A stretch of DNA of 64,000 nucleotides, taken from NCBI RefSeq assembly GCF_030463535.1, contig NC_132893.1, forward strand, positions 15,781,771 through 15,845,770, given 5' to 3'. The position numbers were made by a program, and so were the translations under genes. Positions 1 to 11,225 of the stretch are shown piece by piece; the first letter of the stretch is position 1, and every line of letters starts with the position of its first letter. The notes under the pieces were generated by a model. It saw nothing but the letters and a program-made list of their open reading frames with translations, ran no database searches and was not told the DNA's origin. Source of the DNA: Salminus brasiliensis (taxonomy: Eukaryota; Chordata; Actinopteri; Characiformes; Bryconidae).

Positions 1-139
1 TTGATGCTCACCTACTACCTACTAATTATAGTTCAGGACTCACTCTCAGTCTTTAAGCCTTACATACTTCTTTACGCAAGCTTTTGGTTAACATTCCTTT
101 GCAGACTATGTGTTCATAATTGATGTAGAATAATATATC

Positions 140-418
140 ATTTAACATAATCATAACATGTTTATACTGTTACGTAAATTTTTTTAGTTTTGTTTGGTTT
201 CCTTGTTGCTCTCCCATGTTTTGAGCTTCTCCGCTCTGGGTGCTTTTGTGAAAGAACTAACATTATATTAATGTAAATTTTACTATTATGGTGATAATAG
301 TGATAACACTGTGTTCTGTGTTTTTGTTTCTTGTCATACGTGTTGCTCTCACCAAGACAAATTCCTTGTATGTGTAACATACTTGGTGAAATAAAGAGAT
401 TCTGATTCTGATTCTGAT
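140..418 (+). repeat. LINE/retroposon 3' tail with (GATTCT)n
   Basis: The stretch ends in ccaagacaaattccttgtat, then an AATAAA-like signal and three to four copies of a 6-bp GATTCT unit. This resembles the 3' end of a fish non-LTR retroposon that terminates in a short tandem repeat. No reverse-transcriptase remnant is visible upstream within the window, so this is only a tail. Short minus-strand open frames here carry no recognisable domain. Family assignment is uncertain. Confidence 0.45.
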
Positions 419-657
419 GATACCTACATTGTGAACTGCGTGGATAGTCTCAATTAACCTCAAATTAATTCTGTGTCTGTAATTATATCCTAGGGGTTAT
501 TATTAAGCAAGTCTAAAAAAAATTTAAACATTATTTAAAATATGATATATATAGAATGAATGTTGATATATATATAGAATGAAAGCTGATATATATTAAA
601 TGAACGATGATATATATTGAATGAACACTGAAATATATGGAAGGAACGTTAATATAT

Positions 658-1467
658 TGTCATGGCATGCTAGGCCACACACAGAAGAATGAACACTCGC
701 AGAGATGGAATCAAAGCAAGTTGTTTATTAACAAAAAACAAGGTAACATAAAGGGGCAAACGAGGCAAAAGAAGCAGCAACTATTGGGTACAAATGTAAA
801 CACAACACAAATGTGACAAACTAGAGGGCGAAACAAAATGAACCTGGGACTAGGAGGAACTGGGAGCTGAGCTGGCGTGAACGGTAAGCACCGAGGGGAA
901 AACCAAAAGGGGACAAGAACGAAATCCTACATGCAGGGCCTGGGTTAAAACGGGGTTAACTTAGATTGTGCTCGACCGGCGCTATAAAGACAAAAGGGGA
1001 AAGCTGGGGAACCAGCCACTAAGCACAACGGCAAGTCCGACCAAACCTGAAACTGAGCGTGGGTCGTCTTGCTGGGATGTGGGTAGCCAGTGAATTCTGA
1101 CAGTGAGCGGGCGAGCCTCGCTGATAGCGTGGTTAGCAGAGTGACCTGCTCCTGAATGCAGATACCGAGCCGAAGCTGACATTAACACACCTTAGTCATT
1201 CTGGGAACCTTTCGGGCAACCTCAAGGTTCCAATACGATATAATTCTCGACATTGAACCATGGTGTCGGGGCTCCTTAAGTACCCCCAGTCCCAGGTGAA
1301 ACACATGAACCAAACAAAAGGACAATAAACAATCAGAACTGAATCACGACTCAATACAAGTCAAAAGAACCAAACACACATGAACATGAAACTAAGGCAG
1401 AAGTCCTTATTTGGGCCTGTGGGCTCGGGACCGCCTCGGGGAAGGGCGCGATACCAAGGGGCTGACA
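658..1467 (-). mobile_element. Solo LTR-like element, 810 bp
   Basis: This GC-richer island sits inside the AT satellite. Read on the minus strand it starts tgtcagccccttgg and ends gccatgaca, so it has the TG...CA ends expected of an LTR, extended to TGTCA/TGACA. An AATAAA lies near its 3' end (about 735 on the + strand), followed by a U5-like stretch containing tctgcgagtgttca. Flanks of tatat on both sides would fit a 5-bp target duplication, but the flanks are AT repeat, so this is weak. No internal gag or pol is present, which fits a solo LTR left by recombination. Two related ends lie near 54.0 and 57.4 kb. Superfamily (Gypsy-like or other) is not determined. Confidence 0.6.
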
Positions 1468-1949
1468 TATATATAGAATGAACGCTGATATATATATAGA
1501 ATGAACGCTGAAATATACTGAATGAACGTTGATATATATCAAATGAATGCTGATATATATAGAATGGACTCTGAAATATAATAAATGAACGTTAATATAT
1601 ATAGAATGAAAGCTGAAATATATTGAATGAACGTTGATATATATAGAATGAATGGTGATATAAATGGAATGAACATTGATATATATTGAATGAACGCTGA
1701 TATATATAGAATGAACTTTTATATATATGGAATGAACGCTGATATATATGGAATGAACTCTGATATATATTTAATGAATGCTGATATATATAGAATGAAC
1801 GTTTATATATATGAAATGAATGCTGATATATATGGAATGAACTCTGATATACTGTATATGCCGATTTCTGCTTTACAACATCTGGATATTTCAAAATTTT
1901 CACCCTAGAGAGACCAACCTCAGTCATTTAGTCTAGCAACTACACAAAG

Positions 1950-2145
1950 CCAGTGAAAAGAATGCACCTGAGGAGTAATATGGCTGAACTTAGTAACATT
2001 GAAGACAAGTCATGCTGCCATGTTCTGGGTCAGTTGAGAGGGCCTGATGGTACACATAGAAAGAACAGCCATTTGGAGCAGTCTTGTGATGACGAAAGAC
2101 TGAATGAGCTCCTGGGTGGTCTCTCTAGGACAAAAAGGCTGAGGT
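1950..2145 (-). mobile_element. Fragment of a CR1/L2-type LINE
   Basis: This segment aligns by eye with the minus-strand LINE at 34.4-34.6 kb. Both contain atggctgaa...aacnttgaagac, gggcctgatggt and gagctcctgggtggtctctctag-like stretches, with the same spacing. In the better copy the sequence encodes the reverse-transcriptase C-terminal region, around the [14 protein letters not shown] segment. Here it is disrupted and flanked by the 21-bp satellite on both sides. Confidence 0.6.
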
Positions 2146-2318
2146 CTTATATATTTCAGCATTCATTCTATATATTTATTAAAATACATTCAACAAATAT
2201 CAGCGTTCATTTTAAATATATAAACATAAATTCTATATAAATATAATATATATAAATATATATATATAAATATTCAATATATATAGAATGAATGCTAATA
2301 TATATATAGAATAAATGT

Positions 2319-2320
<2 letters not shown>

Positions 2321-2365
<45 letters not shown>
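2321..2365. repeat. (AT)n microsatellite
   Basis: About 22 AT units directly abut the left end of the Tc1-like element. The terminal TA doubles as that element's target duplication. Confidence 0.95.
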
Positions 2366-2368
<3 letters not shown>

Positions 2369-3920
2369 TGCCTTGCAAAAGTATTTGAACTTTTCAACCT
2401 TTTGCCACATTTCAGGCTTCAAACATAAAGATATGAAATTGTAATTTTTTGTGAAGAATCAACAACAAGTGGGACACAATCGTGAAGTGGAGCAAAATTT
2501 ATTGGATATTTAAAACTTTTTTTAGAAATAAAAAACTGAAAAGTGGGGCGTGCGATATTACTCGGCCCCTTTACTTTCAGTGCAGCAAACTCACTCCAGA
2601 CGTTCAGTGAGGATCTCTGAATGATCCAATGTTGACCTAAACTGATGATGATAAATAGAATCCACCTGTGTGTAATCAAGTCTCCGTATAAATGCACCTG
2701 CTCTGTGATGGTCTTAGAGTTCTGTTTAAAGCGCAGAGAGCATCATGAAGACCAAGGAACACACCAGGCAGGTCCGAGACACTGTTGTGGAGAAGTTTAA
2801 AGCCGGATTTGGATACAAAAAGCTTTAAACATCTCAAGGAGCACTGTGCAAGCGATCATATTGAAATGGAAGGAGTATCAGACCACTGCAAATCTACCAA
2901 GACCCGGCCATCCCTCTAAACTTTCAGCTCAAACAAAGAGAAGACTGATCAGAGATGCAGCCAAGAGGCCCATGATCACTCTGGATGAACTGCAGAGATC
3001 TACAGCTGAGGTGGAAGACTCTGTCCATAGGACAACAATCAGTCGTACACTGCACAAATCTAGCCTTTATGGAAGAGTGGCAAGAAGAAAGCCATTTCTC
3101 AAAGATATCCATAAAACACACCAAACATGTGGAAGAAGGTGCTCTGGTCAGATGAAACCAAAATCTTTTTGTCCGCAATGCGAAACGTTGTTTGGCGTAA
3201 AAGCAACACAGCTCATCACCCTGAACACACCATCCCCACTGTCAAACATGGTTGTGGCAGCATTATGGTTTGGGTCTGCTTTTTTTCAGCAGGGACAGGG
3301 AAGATGGTTAAAATTGATGGGAAGATGGATGGAGCCAAATACAGGACCATTCTGGAAAAAAAACCTGTTGGAGTCTGCAAAAGACCTGAGACTGGGACAG
3401 AGATTTATCTTCCAACAAGACAATGATCCAAAACATAAAGCAAAATCTACAATGGAATGGTTCACAAATAAATGTATCCAGGTGTTAGAATGGCCAAGTC
3501 AAAGTCCAGACCTTAACCGAATCGAGAATCTGTGGAAAAAGCTGAAAACTGCTGTTCACAAGCGCTCTCCATCCAACCTCACTGAGCTCAAGCTGTTTTG
3601 CAAGGAAGAATGGGCAAAAATTTCAGTCTATTGATGTGAAAAACTAATAGAGACATACCCCAAGTGACTTGCAGCTGTAATCGCAGCAAAAGGTGGCGCT
3701 AAAAAGTATTAACGCAAGGGGGCCAAATAATATTGCACGCCCCACTTTTCAGTTTTTTGTTTCTTTTTTTAAGTTTAAAATATCCAATAAATTCCGTTCC
3801 ACTTCACGATTGTGTCCCACTTGTTGATTCTTCACAAAACATTTAAATTTCATATCTTTATGTTAGAAGCCTGAAATGTGGCAAAAGGTTGAAAAGTTCA
3901 AGGGGGCCGAATACTTACTG
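2366..3920 (+). mobile_element. Tc1-like DNA transposon, 1555 bp, near full length
   Basis: The element starts CAGTGCCTTGCAAAAG and ends ...CGAATACTTACTG, with TA on both sides (2364-2365 and 3921-3922), the Tc1/mariner target duplication. Its terminal inverted repeats are long, about 225 bp. Both contain gaacttttcaacc and ttttgccacatttcaggctt. Each arm carries an inner partial repeat of the cggcccc motif, an IR/DR layout as in fish Tc1 elements. The two arms remain very similar, but the transposase between them is broken, so the copy is non-autonomous. Confidence 0.9.
2745..3634 (+). pseudogene. Tc1-like transposase, frameshifted and partly deleted
   Basis: This would be a DD34E transposase that cuts and pastes its own element. 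The ATG at 2745 opens MKTKEHTRQVRDTVVEKF, the start of the DNA-binding domain, and hits a stop at 2826. A one-base frame change near 2822 restores LNISRSTVQAI and the second helix-turn-helix, followed by the GRPSK-like GHPSKLS motif. Sequence is missing around 3120, between KDIHKTH and [11 protein letters not shown]. The first catalytic Asp (SDETK, about 3140) and the SIMVW region are in another frame. Near 3360 the frame changes again to give QQDNDPKH (second Asp) and DLNRIENLWKKLK (Glu). All three catalytic residues therefore survive but in different frames. It cannot make active enzyme as it stands. Confidence 0.88.
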
Positions 3921-4500
3921 TATATAGAATGAACGCTGATATATATGGAATGAACACTGATATATATGAAATAAACACATATATAGATATATATAGTAGA
4001 ATGAATGCTGATATAAATAGAATGAATGTTGATACATATAGAATGAATGTTGATATATATATATATAATCTACATTAATATATAAATGTTCATTTCATAT
4101 ATATCAACATTAATTCTATATATATCAGTGTTCATTCCATATATATCAGCGTTCATTCCATATATATAAACGTTCATTCCATATATATAAACGTTCATTC
4201 CATATATTTCAGCATTCATTCAATATATATCAGCGTTCATTCCATATATATCAGTGTTCATTCCATATATATCAGCGTTCATTCCATATATATCAGCGTT
4301 CATTCCATATATATCAGTGTTCATTCTATATATATCAGCGTTCATTCCATATATATCAGTGTTCATTCTATATATATCAGTGTTCGTTCCATAAGTATTT
4401 ATATATATATAAATGAATGCTGATATATATAGAATGAACTTTGATATATACATTCAATATATATCAATGTTCATTCTATATAAATCAAAGTTCATTATAT
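3921..4500. repeat. 21-bp minisatellite, both orientations
   Basis: Forward units occur at 3921-4060. From about 4085 to 4390 at least a dozen units run in reverse (atatatcagcgttcattcc). Forward units return near 4410-4450 and reverse ones near 4455-4490. The switch near 4060-4085 is AT-rich and near-palindromic. The minus-strand open frame here is again the seven-residue translation of the repeat. Confidence 0.85.
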
Positions 4501-4557
4501 ATTTCCTGTTTGGCATAATATGTATATATATCTTGCCATACTCACTGCCCATAGTTC

Positions 4558-4561
<4 letters not shown>

Positions 4562-4595
<34 letters not shown>
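4562..4595. repeat. (GT)n microsatellite
   Basis: About 17 uninterrupted GT units. Confidence 0.97.
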
Positions 4596-4596
<1 letters not shown>

Positions 4597-4623
4597 CGCT
4601 GCCACAGAAGGGTATCAATGTTC

Positions 4624-4661
<38 letters not shown>

Positions 4662-4662
4662 C
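4624..4662. repeat. (GATA)n microsatellite
   Basis: About nine GATA units, followed by tcactttatttataataacc, which resembles the tail of a fish retroposon that ends in a tetranucleotide repeat. Confidence 0.95.
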
Positions 4663-4669
4663 ACTTTAT

Positions 4670-5860
4670 TTATAATAACCTGACACTGCTTTGACTGATG
4701 GAGAACAGGTTCCTGTTTCTTCTTTTAATCATTGCTAAGCAGTTTGTCTCACCAGACAGCCATATTTTTGCATGGTAGTGCCTGATGGATGAAACATCTC
4801 TACTTCAGAGATATGTGTGTATGTGTGTGAGTGAGAAGAAGAGAGGGAGAGCGAAAGATTAGTCTTACCATCAGCAGAGTCCTTCAACTCCTCACCCTCG
4901 GCTTTGTGGCAGCTGTGAAGGACATGAGTAGGGTCAGGAGGGAGTGAGTGAGCAGTGTTTACCCACAAATCCTTGCCTTTTGGGATACAAGTGGTCCCCT
5001 GTTGTAGAGCTAATGGGACCATGACGTGAACAGATGAGTTTTAATCCCTACTGACACACAGCCTCTGTAGGTCACTTTCATAACTCATACTTTTCTGTGC
5101 ATAGGCTTTCTGAGGCAGACCCAAACCTATGGAGATATTTCCAGACAAGATTTCCATATTCAGCTTCACAGAGGCACTATGTCTGCATCCAGTGCAAGAT
5201 TTACACACCGTGCCTATGAATCCAGAGAACAATGCATAAAGAATTAAAAACATATGGGTGAAAAATTTTGTCCATTTTATTACTGGTGTAAGAATATTTC
5301 CAATTGCAGTGTAGGAGGAACACAAATTAAAGTAATTATTGCCACACAGTTGAACTGTTGGCTGTGAGTCATTTGACAGCAGGAAGTGTATTTCAGGAGT
5401 GCCTGAGGGTATTTGTAAAAATAATTTTTTCTCATGCAAGTACAGAAAAAGATGTTTCATTTATCAGTAGTGCATTCTGACATTCAAGTCAGACAACACA
5501 AATCTGAAAAGAGAAGACTCGCTCAAAGCACTATCACCTCTAAACATCAGGGGATAGCAAGGAAAATACCTATACTACCATAGCTGAGGTTAATTTAGGA
5601 TTGGGAGATATCAAATGCAAGTATTGGTACATCAAGTTACTGTATGCTGGCTATTTTGCATGGGAAAACAGCAGTATTCAGAATACACTTATTTTCAGAT
5701 TATTTACCTATTACAAATGGAAAAACTAATTATTAGTCTATGCTCATTAGACAGCCTCTAAATAACAATTAAACAAACAGTTTCTTGTGAAACGCTCAAA
5801 TTGTTGTTGGAGTGCTTGGATAAGTCTTCTAGCACTACATTCGTCTACCCCTGCAACATT
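4670..5860. other. Unassigned sequence
   Basis: No recognised gene. A 139-codon minus-strand open frame at 5041-5460 contains a hydrophobic segment and a Cys pair (CKSCTGC), but it matches no family I know. It has no supporting splice or promoter signal. The shorter minus-strand frame at 4735-5022 includes a low-complexity Ser/Leu run from a GA-rich tract. Both are most likely chance. Confidence 0.4.
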
Positions 5861-5865
5861 ATTAA

Positions 5866-5915
5866 ACTGTAAGTTGCTCTGGGTAAACAATATCTGCTAA
5901 ATGCACTAAATGTGT
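5866..5915 (+). repeat. Short LINE/SINE 3'-tail remnant
   Basis: The sequence gtaagttgctctgggtaaac followed by tctgctaaatgc is a diverged version of the gtaagtcgctctggataa...tctgctaaatgcc tail seen at 37.4 kb and, reversed, at 34.05 kb. Confidence 0.55.
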
Positions 5916-5919
5916 TGCC

Positions 5920-7215
5920 AATGTATCCTCACTAGGTGAGAGGTAATGAATGCATGGATCTGAGTTTCTGTGTCAAAATACCTGAGGGAAGAATAAAGGC
6001 CATCAGCATTACAGAAAAAAAAAACGCAGTTTGAGGTTCAGAGATGTCCCCAGAAGTTAATGTATTAACCTTAGATCTTAGTGTAAAAAACAAAAACAAG
6101 TAAATTATTATGATATTGGAAAACCTTTATGGAATTTGAATGTCGCTTTTTATTAGCCTGCATCCAAGTACCCAAAGAATTGCTAATTATGTGGCAGCTT
6201 AACTGCTTGCTTCTTACCACTGGCAAAGGGTAGATCTTCAATGGTTTGAAATGTTCAATGAAATATATTGCTTCTCAATACAGGAAACATTATTAAAAAA
6301 ATAATGTAGAACAAATTACTCCAATAAGCACTAGTACAGTGGCAACATTTCTTCTACATTCTACACTGTAGTACTCTACTTTCTACACATTCACTTTTTA
6401 TTCCCCATGTTGAAAATTAAGCTGCTTGACTATCCCATACTGACTAAACATTGTGTGCATTATCTTCCAATACACAATCAATGCAAGTTGCATGGGCTCA
6501 ATTTCCTGCTGGTCCTTCACGTCAAAATTGACATTATATATTTTATTTTGATTTCTTAAATAAGTCTAGTAAATCCTATATGTGTTTGTAAAGAGCCTAA
6601 AATAACAGGGTATTCTGATTGACCCATGCATTTGTGATGTTTACAAGCAAGCTACGTCAAGAGGAGGAAGAAGAACAAGATGAAGTTTTAATGGGCTACA
6701 TCATTTTTCTGTTATCCATGAAAGCATTAGTGGACAGGATGGTTTTCAACACCATTACCCATTGGGAGCTGGAAAACAAAATGACAGTGAGATGAACAAT
6801 ATGCAGGAAGATACATGTTGTATTTCTGATCACTGTCATTGTCCAGCACTTTTTAAGCCAGAATAACAGGGTTATTTAAATATTGTAGCATTTTTTTGTG
6901 TTTGTCTTCACACCTGAAAGGTGCCTCGAATCACAGATCAAACTGAACCATATTTTGTTTCTTTTACAGTCTGAAAATCTTTTTGGACCTTTTTGGTTTG
7001 GACCTTTAGATCAATAATAGGACATTGAGAAAGGCTGCCATAACAGGAAAGGAAAAAAAAGGGAAATAAGTAAAAATGAGCTGTAGCAGGACAGGAGGAT
7101 TATATCTGTTGGCGACAAGCATGACGAGCACAACAAGCAGGTCAAGCATCTTTATTTGCTGAACTTGAACTAGTGTCAAGTACTGCACTTGAAGATGCCC
7201 ATGTAGATGATGACA
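5920..7215. other. No feature recognised
   Basis: AT-rich single-copy-looking DNA. Open frames are short and carry no domain. I see no transposon ends. Confidence 0.4.
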
Positions 7216-7221
7216 GGACGT

Positions 7222-7460
7222 AGGTACACTCTTAAAAATAAAGATTAATTTTTTGAGTGAATGGTTCTTCTTGTCAGTTTATCTTACACATGTGTGAGTG
7301 TAAAGAACCTATAAAAGACCCCAAAACTTTCTCTTGATGTAAAGATTCTTTATTAATTCAAACATCACATCTCTATTACAAAAATAGTTCTTTATGGAAC
7401 CAAAAGTGGTTCTTCAATGCCATTGCTCAAAGAACCCTTGAGAACCTATGAGAAGTTACT
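7222..7460 (+). repeat. MITE-like dispersed repeat (copy 1)
   Basis: The segment begins with cactcttaaaaataaag and contains gaaccaaaagtggttcttc and gctcaaagaacccttgagaa. This is a widespread short repeat style in fish genomes, with palindromic ggttctt/aagaacc motifs. A related diverged copy lies at 30.9-31.1 kb in the opposite orientation. No coding capacity. Superfamily unknown. Confidence 0.5.
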
Positions 7461-7639
7461 GCATTAGAACACATGTTTGAATGGAGCTTGTGTAGCTAAT
7501 GTACAGAGGATCCCATGCTTGTTTATCACAAACTCTAAAGAGAACCATGGAGAGCCATTATGTTATAATTACACAGACATGTTCTCACTACACTGTACAT
7601 CATGGTGTGTAGTAGGAAGGAAAACAGCATGGACCCTCT

Positions 7640-7860
7640 GAGCAAGTAGGTGCTGAGTCGCTGATGAATCCCCACCGTGGATGTCCCGGAGAGATTAGGA
7701 ACTGTCCTTCTGGGCAGGAGAGCAGCACCCCCACGCTAATGAGAAATAAAGGTTGTTGTTAATGCTTATCAGTGCAGGCAGCAGTGGTTCTCTCAACCAC
7801 AATTATCTCCTCCAGGCTATGCCACCCACCATCCAGGCTGTTTGTCTAGGCCTGGGGTAA
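7640..7860. promoter_or_regulatory. Candidate conserved non-coding element
   Basis: This block is balanced in composition and free of recognisable repeats, in an AT-rich setting. It contains ctaatgagaaataaag and gttaatgcttatcagtgcag, plausible homeodomain and GATA/Meis-type sites. It resembles developmental enhancers of vertebrate gene deserts, but only sequence style supports this. No alignment was made. Confidence 0.2.
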
Positions 7861-7864
7861 AAAC

Positions 7865-8700
7865 ACTTTGTACATTTTGCGGTGTATGTAACTGTCATGG
7901 GATTACTAATAGCTCTCGCCTTTGCCATTTTGTATTTAACAGAACACAATACAAGGACAAAGGTAGCTGAAGGCTTTGCTAGTACAATAGCTGCCCCCCT
8001 TTAAAAACAGCAAGTGGACGAGACACTGCACGGAGAATAAAATTGACAGCATGTTTATTTAAAAAAAAACAACAACAACTATATCTCAGATTTGCAGCAC
8101 AGCTGTTAGTGCTGGATTGATCACTTGTTTCATGTATTGACCTTGCTCTGTGGTTCATACTGGAAAGGTTGTAGCTTCTTTCAAATCCGGTTAACATCAA
8201 TAATTCAGTGTCCTGTGGCTTTTTGTTTGTGTTATATTTTTTTTCTTGAAGAAGGGTTTTGGAATTATGCAATGTAGAAAGCATTCATAATTCAGAGATC
8301 TCTTCCAAATTAACTAGTGCCTGTTTGGAGTTCTCATGTACCCATCAGCAGATTTTATCACTGTTATTATTAGACTGTTTTGCTATTATGCTACTATTTC
8401 TTTTAAATGTTTAATTTGTAAATACATCTGGTGTCAAAATTAGTGAACTTGTCAGGCCAATTTCCCCACATCTAGATTAAGCATAAGCCTATACTCATAG
8501 CAAAAAGGAATGGCGGAACCTTTTTGGTGCTATACATACCAATTTTGAAAGGCTGTTTTAAAACCATACATAGCAGATTCTCCCACAAAAAATCACCATG
8601 CCCAGAGCCACTGTGTACCAACTGACTGTCCAACTGTCTGACAGCTCACTTCCACAGGTTAATGACAATGCTTGTGTAATTGAAATGGAATGCAAATGCA
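7865..8700. other. No feature recognised
   Basis: Short open frames without domains. A poly-A/CAA run lies near 8060. Nothing assignable. Confidence 0.35.
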
Positions 8701-8704
8701 CTAC

Positions 8705-9035
8705 ATGTAAAATTTTTTGTGGACACCTGTTCTAATGATCGTATTTGGCTTCTTTCAGTTGCACCTATTGCTCACACAGATTTACAATGCACATATACTT
8801 GTCTATTGCATTAAACTGTGGAGCAGTGGAACTGTGTTCTCTAGAGTGATGGTGCTTCGTCCAAAACGTTTCGAATGGGTTGGGGAGTTCGGGATGAGGT
8901 GAAGTGGATCATTCAACATCCTAATCTTACTAGCAATGCTCCAGAATCTAGTAGAATGCCTTTTTTACTTTTACTTTTTTAAAAAGTAATAATGATGAGC
9001 AGGGGTCCCAACACTTTTGCTCATATAGTTTTGCA
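8705..9035. mobile_element. Degraded Tc1-like non-autonomous piece
   Basis: The left part has attttttgtggacacctgtt and the right part has ggggtcccaacacttttgct then catatag. Both resemble ends of fish Tc1-like elements. Between them lie ctgtggagcagtggaactgt and ttctctagagtgatgg, close to the transposase segment CVLWSDE-like seen at 27.68 kb. The interior is too eroded to define a frame. Confidence 0.4.
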
Positions 9036-9039
9036 ATCA

Positions 9040-11220
9040 AAGGTTAAAAACTGGATTTGATTTAAAACAGCAAATATCCCTGTTTTAAGTCCCTGACCTG
9101 GATTAAGCCTAAACGTAAGATAAAATGAATTTCAAATCAAAATTCACCATTAGCACTGCAATTCAATCCAAGACAAGGTTTAATCCCTGTTCAGGAAACT
9201 GGCATTTTGCTGAGTTGTAGTGGTAATGTTGTTCTTCTTGGTATTGTCTAGTGTCAAGTCACTGGCTGTGTTCATAGATTAACAAGGTCTTCTGATTTGA
9301 GGATTGTGTTTGTATACTAATCAGTGAATCAGCATGTTTGTTCATTTGTCTTGTCTTTTCTAATATTAAAGTGTCCAGGCTGTGGTGGTTTGATCGAAGG
9401 CAGATGCTGTGTGATCAGGTAGCAGCAGGCCATACCAAATGAAAGTCAGGGTAGAGCAGAGTCTGAGCTAGCAGATGAGCTCAGCCAAGCACACAGCTCT
9501 GAGCCATGGCTTTGCCAATTGGCAGAAACCCTAAACACACTGCCGACATGCTCACTTTAAAGTGTTTCTGATCACAAGGCAAAGAGCAAACATTGACAGT
9601 AAACTGATCAAATACTTTTTTATTGCCAACATTTATGTTCTGAGGGATGTTCTAGTATGGTTGATTGAGTTTATAGTGATCACCATCATGGTGTCAACCA
9701 GGCTAAGATATAGTCTTGGGGTTGTTTCAGTATTAGTCTACCTCGGTTTAGAAGCTCCATGGGTAAGCACCTTGTTCTTTTTTTAAAAGACCAGTGTTGT
9801 TAAAGCCTTTGTTGCTGTATCCCATTAAACAGGCTTAATGAGCAACCTTGGTTAAGCTCTGAGTGCTGTCTCTCTCCTGCTACATGCTACAATATCATCA
9901 CTTAAAGGGATGTCATGATATATATAAAAGAAAATTGATAGCCAGGACCAATACCACTGAAATACTAGGAAATAAACCAATGAATATATGTATTTCAAAA
10001 TGAACTCTTCATCGAAAAAACTAAGATGGCTAATAGTCTACTAACTTTATGAATAGGGAGGGTAAAGAGACAAGTAAATGCTGATTATGCACCTTTTTAA
10101 ATGTAAACAAGCTAACATTTGTCTTTTCTGAATGGAATTCATAAACAATAATGGTAATATTTCAGGTTCTGGACAATTTGACAAAAATGTTCAACTTGAA
10201 TTCTATGTCCAGATCTGGATGCCTGTTTTTGAGGTGCTTAGGTAAGTTTAAGGTTTTCTCCTTTTTTCCTAAATGCTCTGTTACACTGTTTGCAGACTGG
10301 CTATTGGTTTTATATCTTGCCCCTGGTATGTGGCTGCTGCAGCTTGGTGTTCTCAGCAGAGTGTTCAAAGAATCAAAGTTTCTGCTTAAATATACTTTTG
10401 CTACATTTTATTTGGGGCCGATGTCAACTACACATTTAGACTTATTATGCTCTCCTTATCAGTTATAAAGAAATTAGAATCTTATGTATCTATGGCACAG
10501 TGCAATCTGCATGCATAATCCACACTTGTCTTAAACCATGTCCGTTAGGCCATTTTAACCGATGTAGTAAGCCAAGTAATGCTGTAATCCAGGTCTAATT
10601 CAATGAGATATGATGCGAGAGTGTAACAATTCCGGCATGCGGTTAGCACTAATCAGTAGATTAAGGCCACCCACTGAGCGGAGTTAACCTCTGTGCTCAG
10701 AACCGGCCCTGCAGTGAAAAAGAGGCATATGTATGTTGGACTAGCAACTGATGACTAGCAAATTTATGTAATTCTTTAAAACATAATGAAGACTAAAAAT
10801 AAATTATGATTTAATTAATGCTTGTAAGTAAACTTTGATCACAGAAAATATAATCTTATTTATAAATACATTACTATGAAATATAAATTTGCTAAAAAAA
10901 AATAATTGAATATACTTCTTAAATATTTGTGTTGAAATAGACATTTGTATATTTTTGTGAAGCGTATGTAAAACAACTACTACAGTAATTCACTGAAGCT
11001 AGCATGACCATGATTTAAGATGACAGCATCCCAATCCTCCATGTTAGAAAATTGGACTGTCAGCCAACTGGGCAGTGTATATGTTTCGGGGCTTCACTTG
11101 TCTTATTCCTATGGTCTATGTTTGTAACGACGGTATTTTGGGAATACATTCTGGAAAGAAATGTATGTGGTTGTAAACATAGCGAGGCCAAGCTAGCTTA
11201 CACATTTAAATAGTTAATGC
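9040..11220. other. Intergenic, no gene; two possible conserved blocks
   Basis: No convincing coding region. Two stretches look less AT-rich and more constrained than their surroundings. One is 9370-9560, which includes the palindromic tttgccaattggcag, a possible NFI/CCAAT-type site. The other is 10545-10720, which includes gcactaatcagtagattaag. Both are guesses by composition. The ORF at 10151-10468 has no domain I recognise. Confidence 0.25.
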
Positions 11221-11225
11221 TATAA

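Larger units (their letters stand above)
538..2330 (+). repeat. 21-bp AT-rich minisatellite, mainly forward orientation
   Basis: Tandem units of about 21 bp of the form gatatatatagaatgaacgc(t) recur at 538-657, 1468-1855 and 2275-2320. Units vary at a few positions (tagaa/tggaa, aacgct/aacatt/aactct). A short reverse-oriented piece lies near 2150-2240. The array is interrupted by a solo LTR and by a LINE fragment. Because 21 is a multiple of three, the array stays open and translates as a seven-residue repeat (MNADIYG-like). That is a property of the repeat and not evidence of a protein. Confidence 0.85.

Noticed and set aside
1592-1927. Open frames of MNADIY-type heptads over the satellite, both strands
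   Set aside because: They are translations of a 21-bp tandem repeat, where the period keeps the frame open. There is no start context, domain or non-repeat coding sequence.
538-4500. CRISPR-like regular repeats
   Set aside because: The units are contiguous with no unique spacers. The host is a vertebrate. No cas genes.
5041-5460. 139-codon minus-strand frame as a gene
   Set aside because: No recognised domain, no splice or promoter support, and AT-rich context. Kept only as a note.
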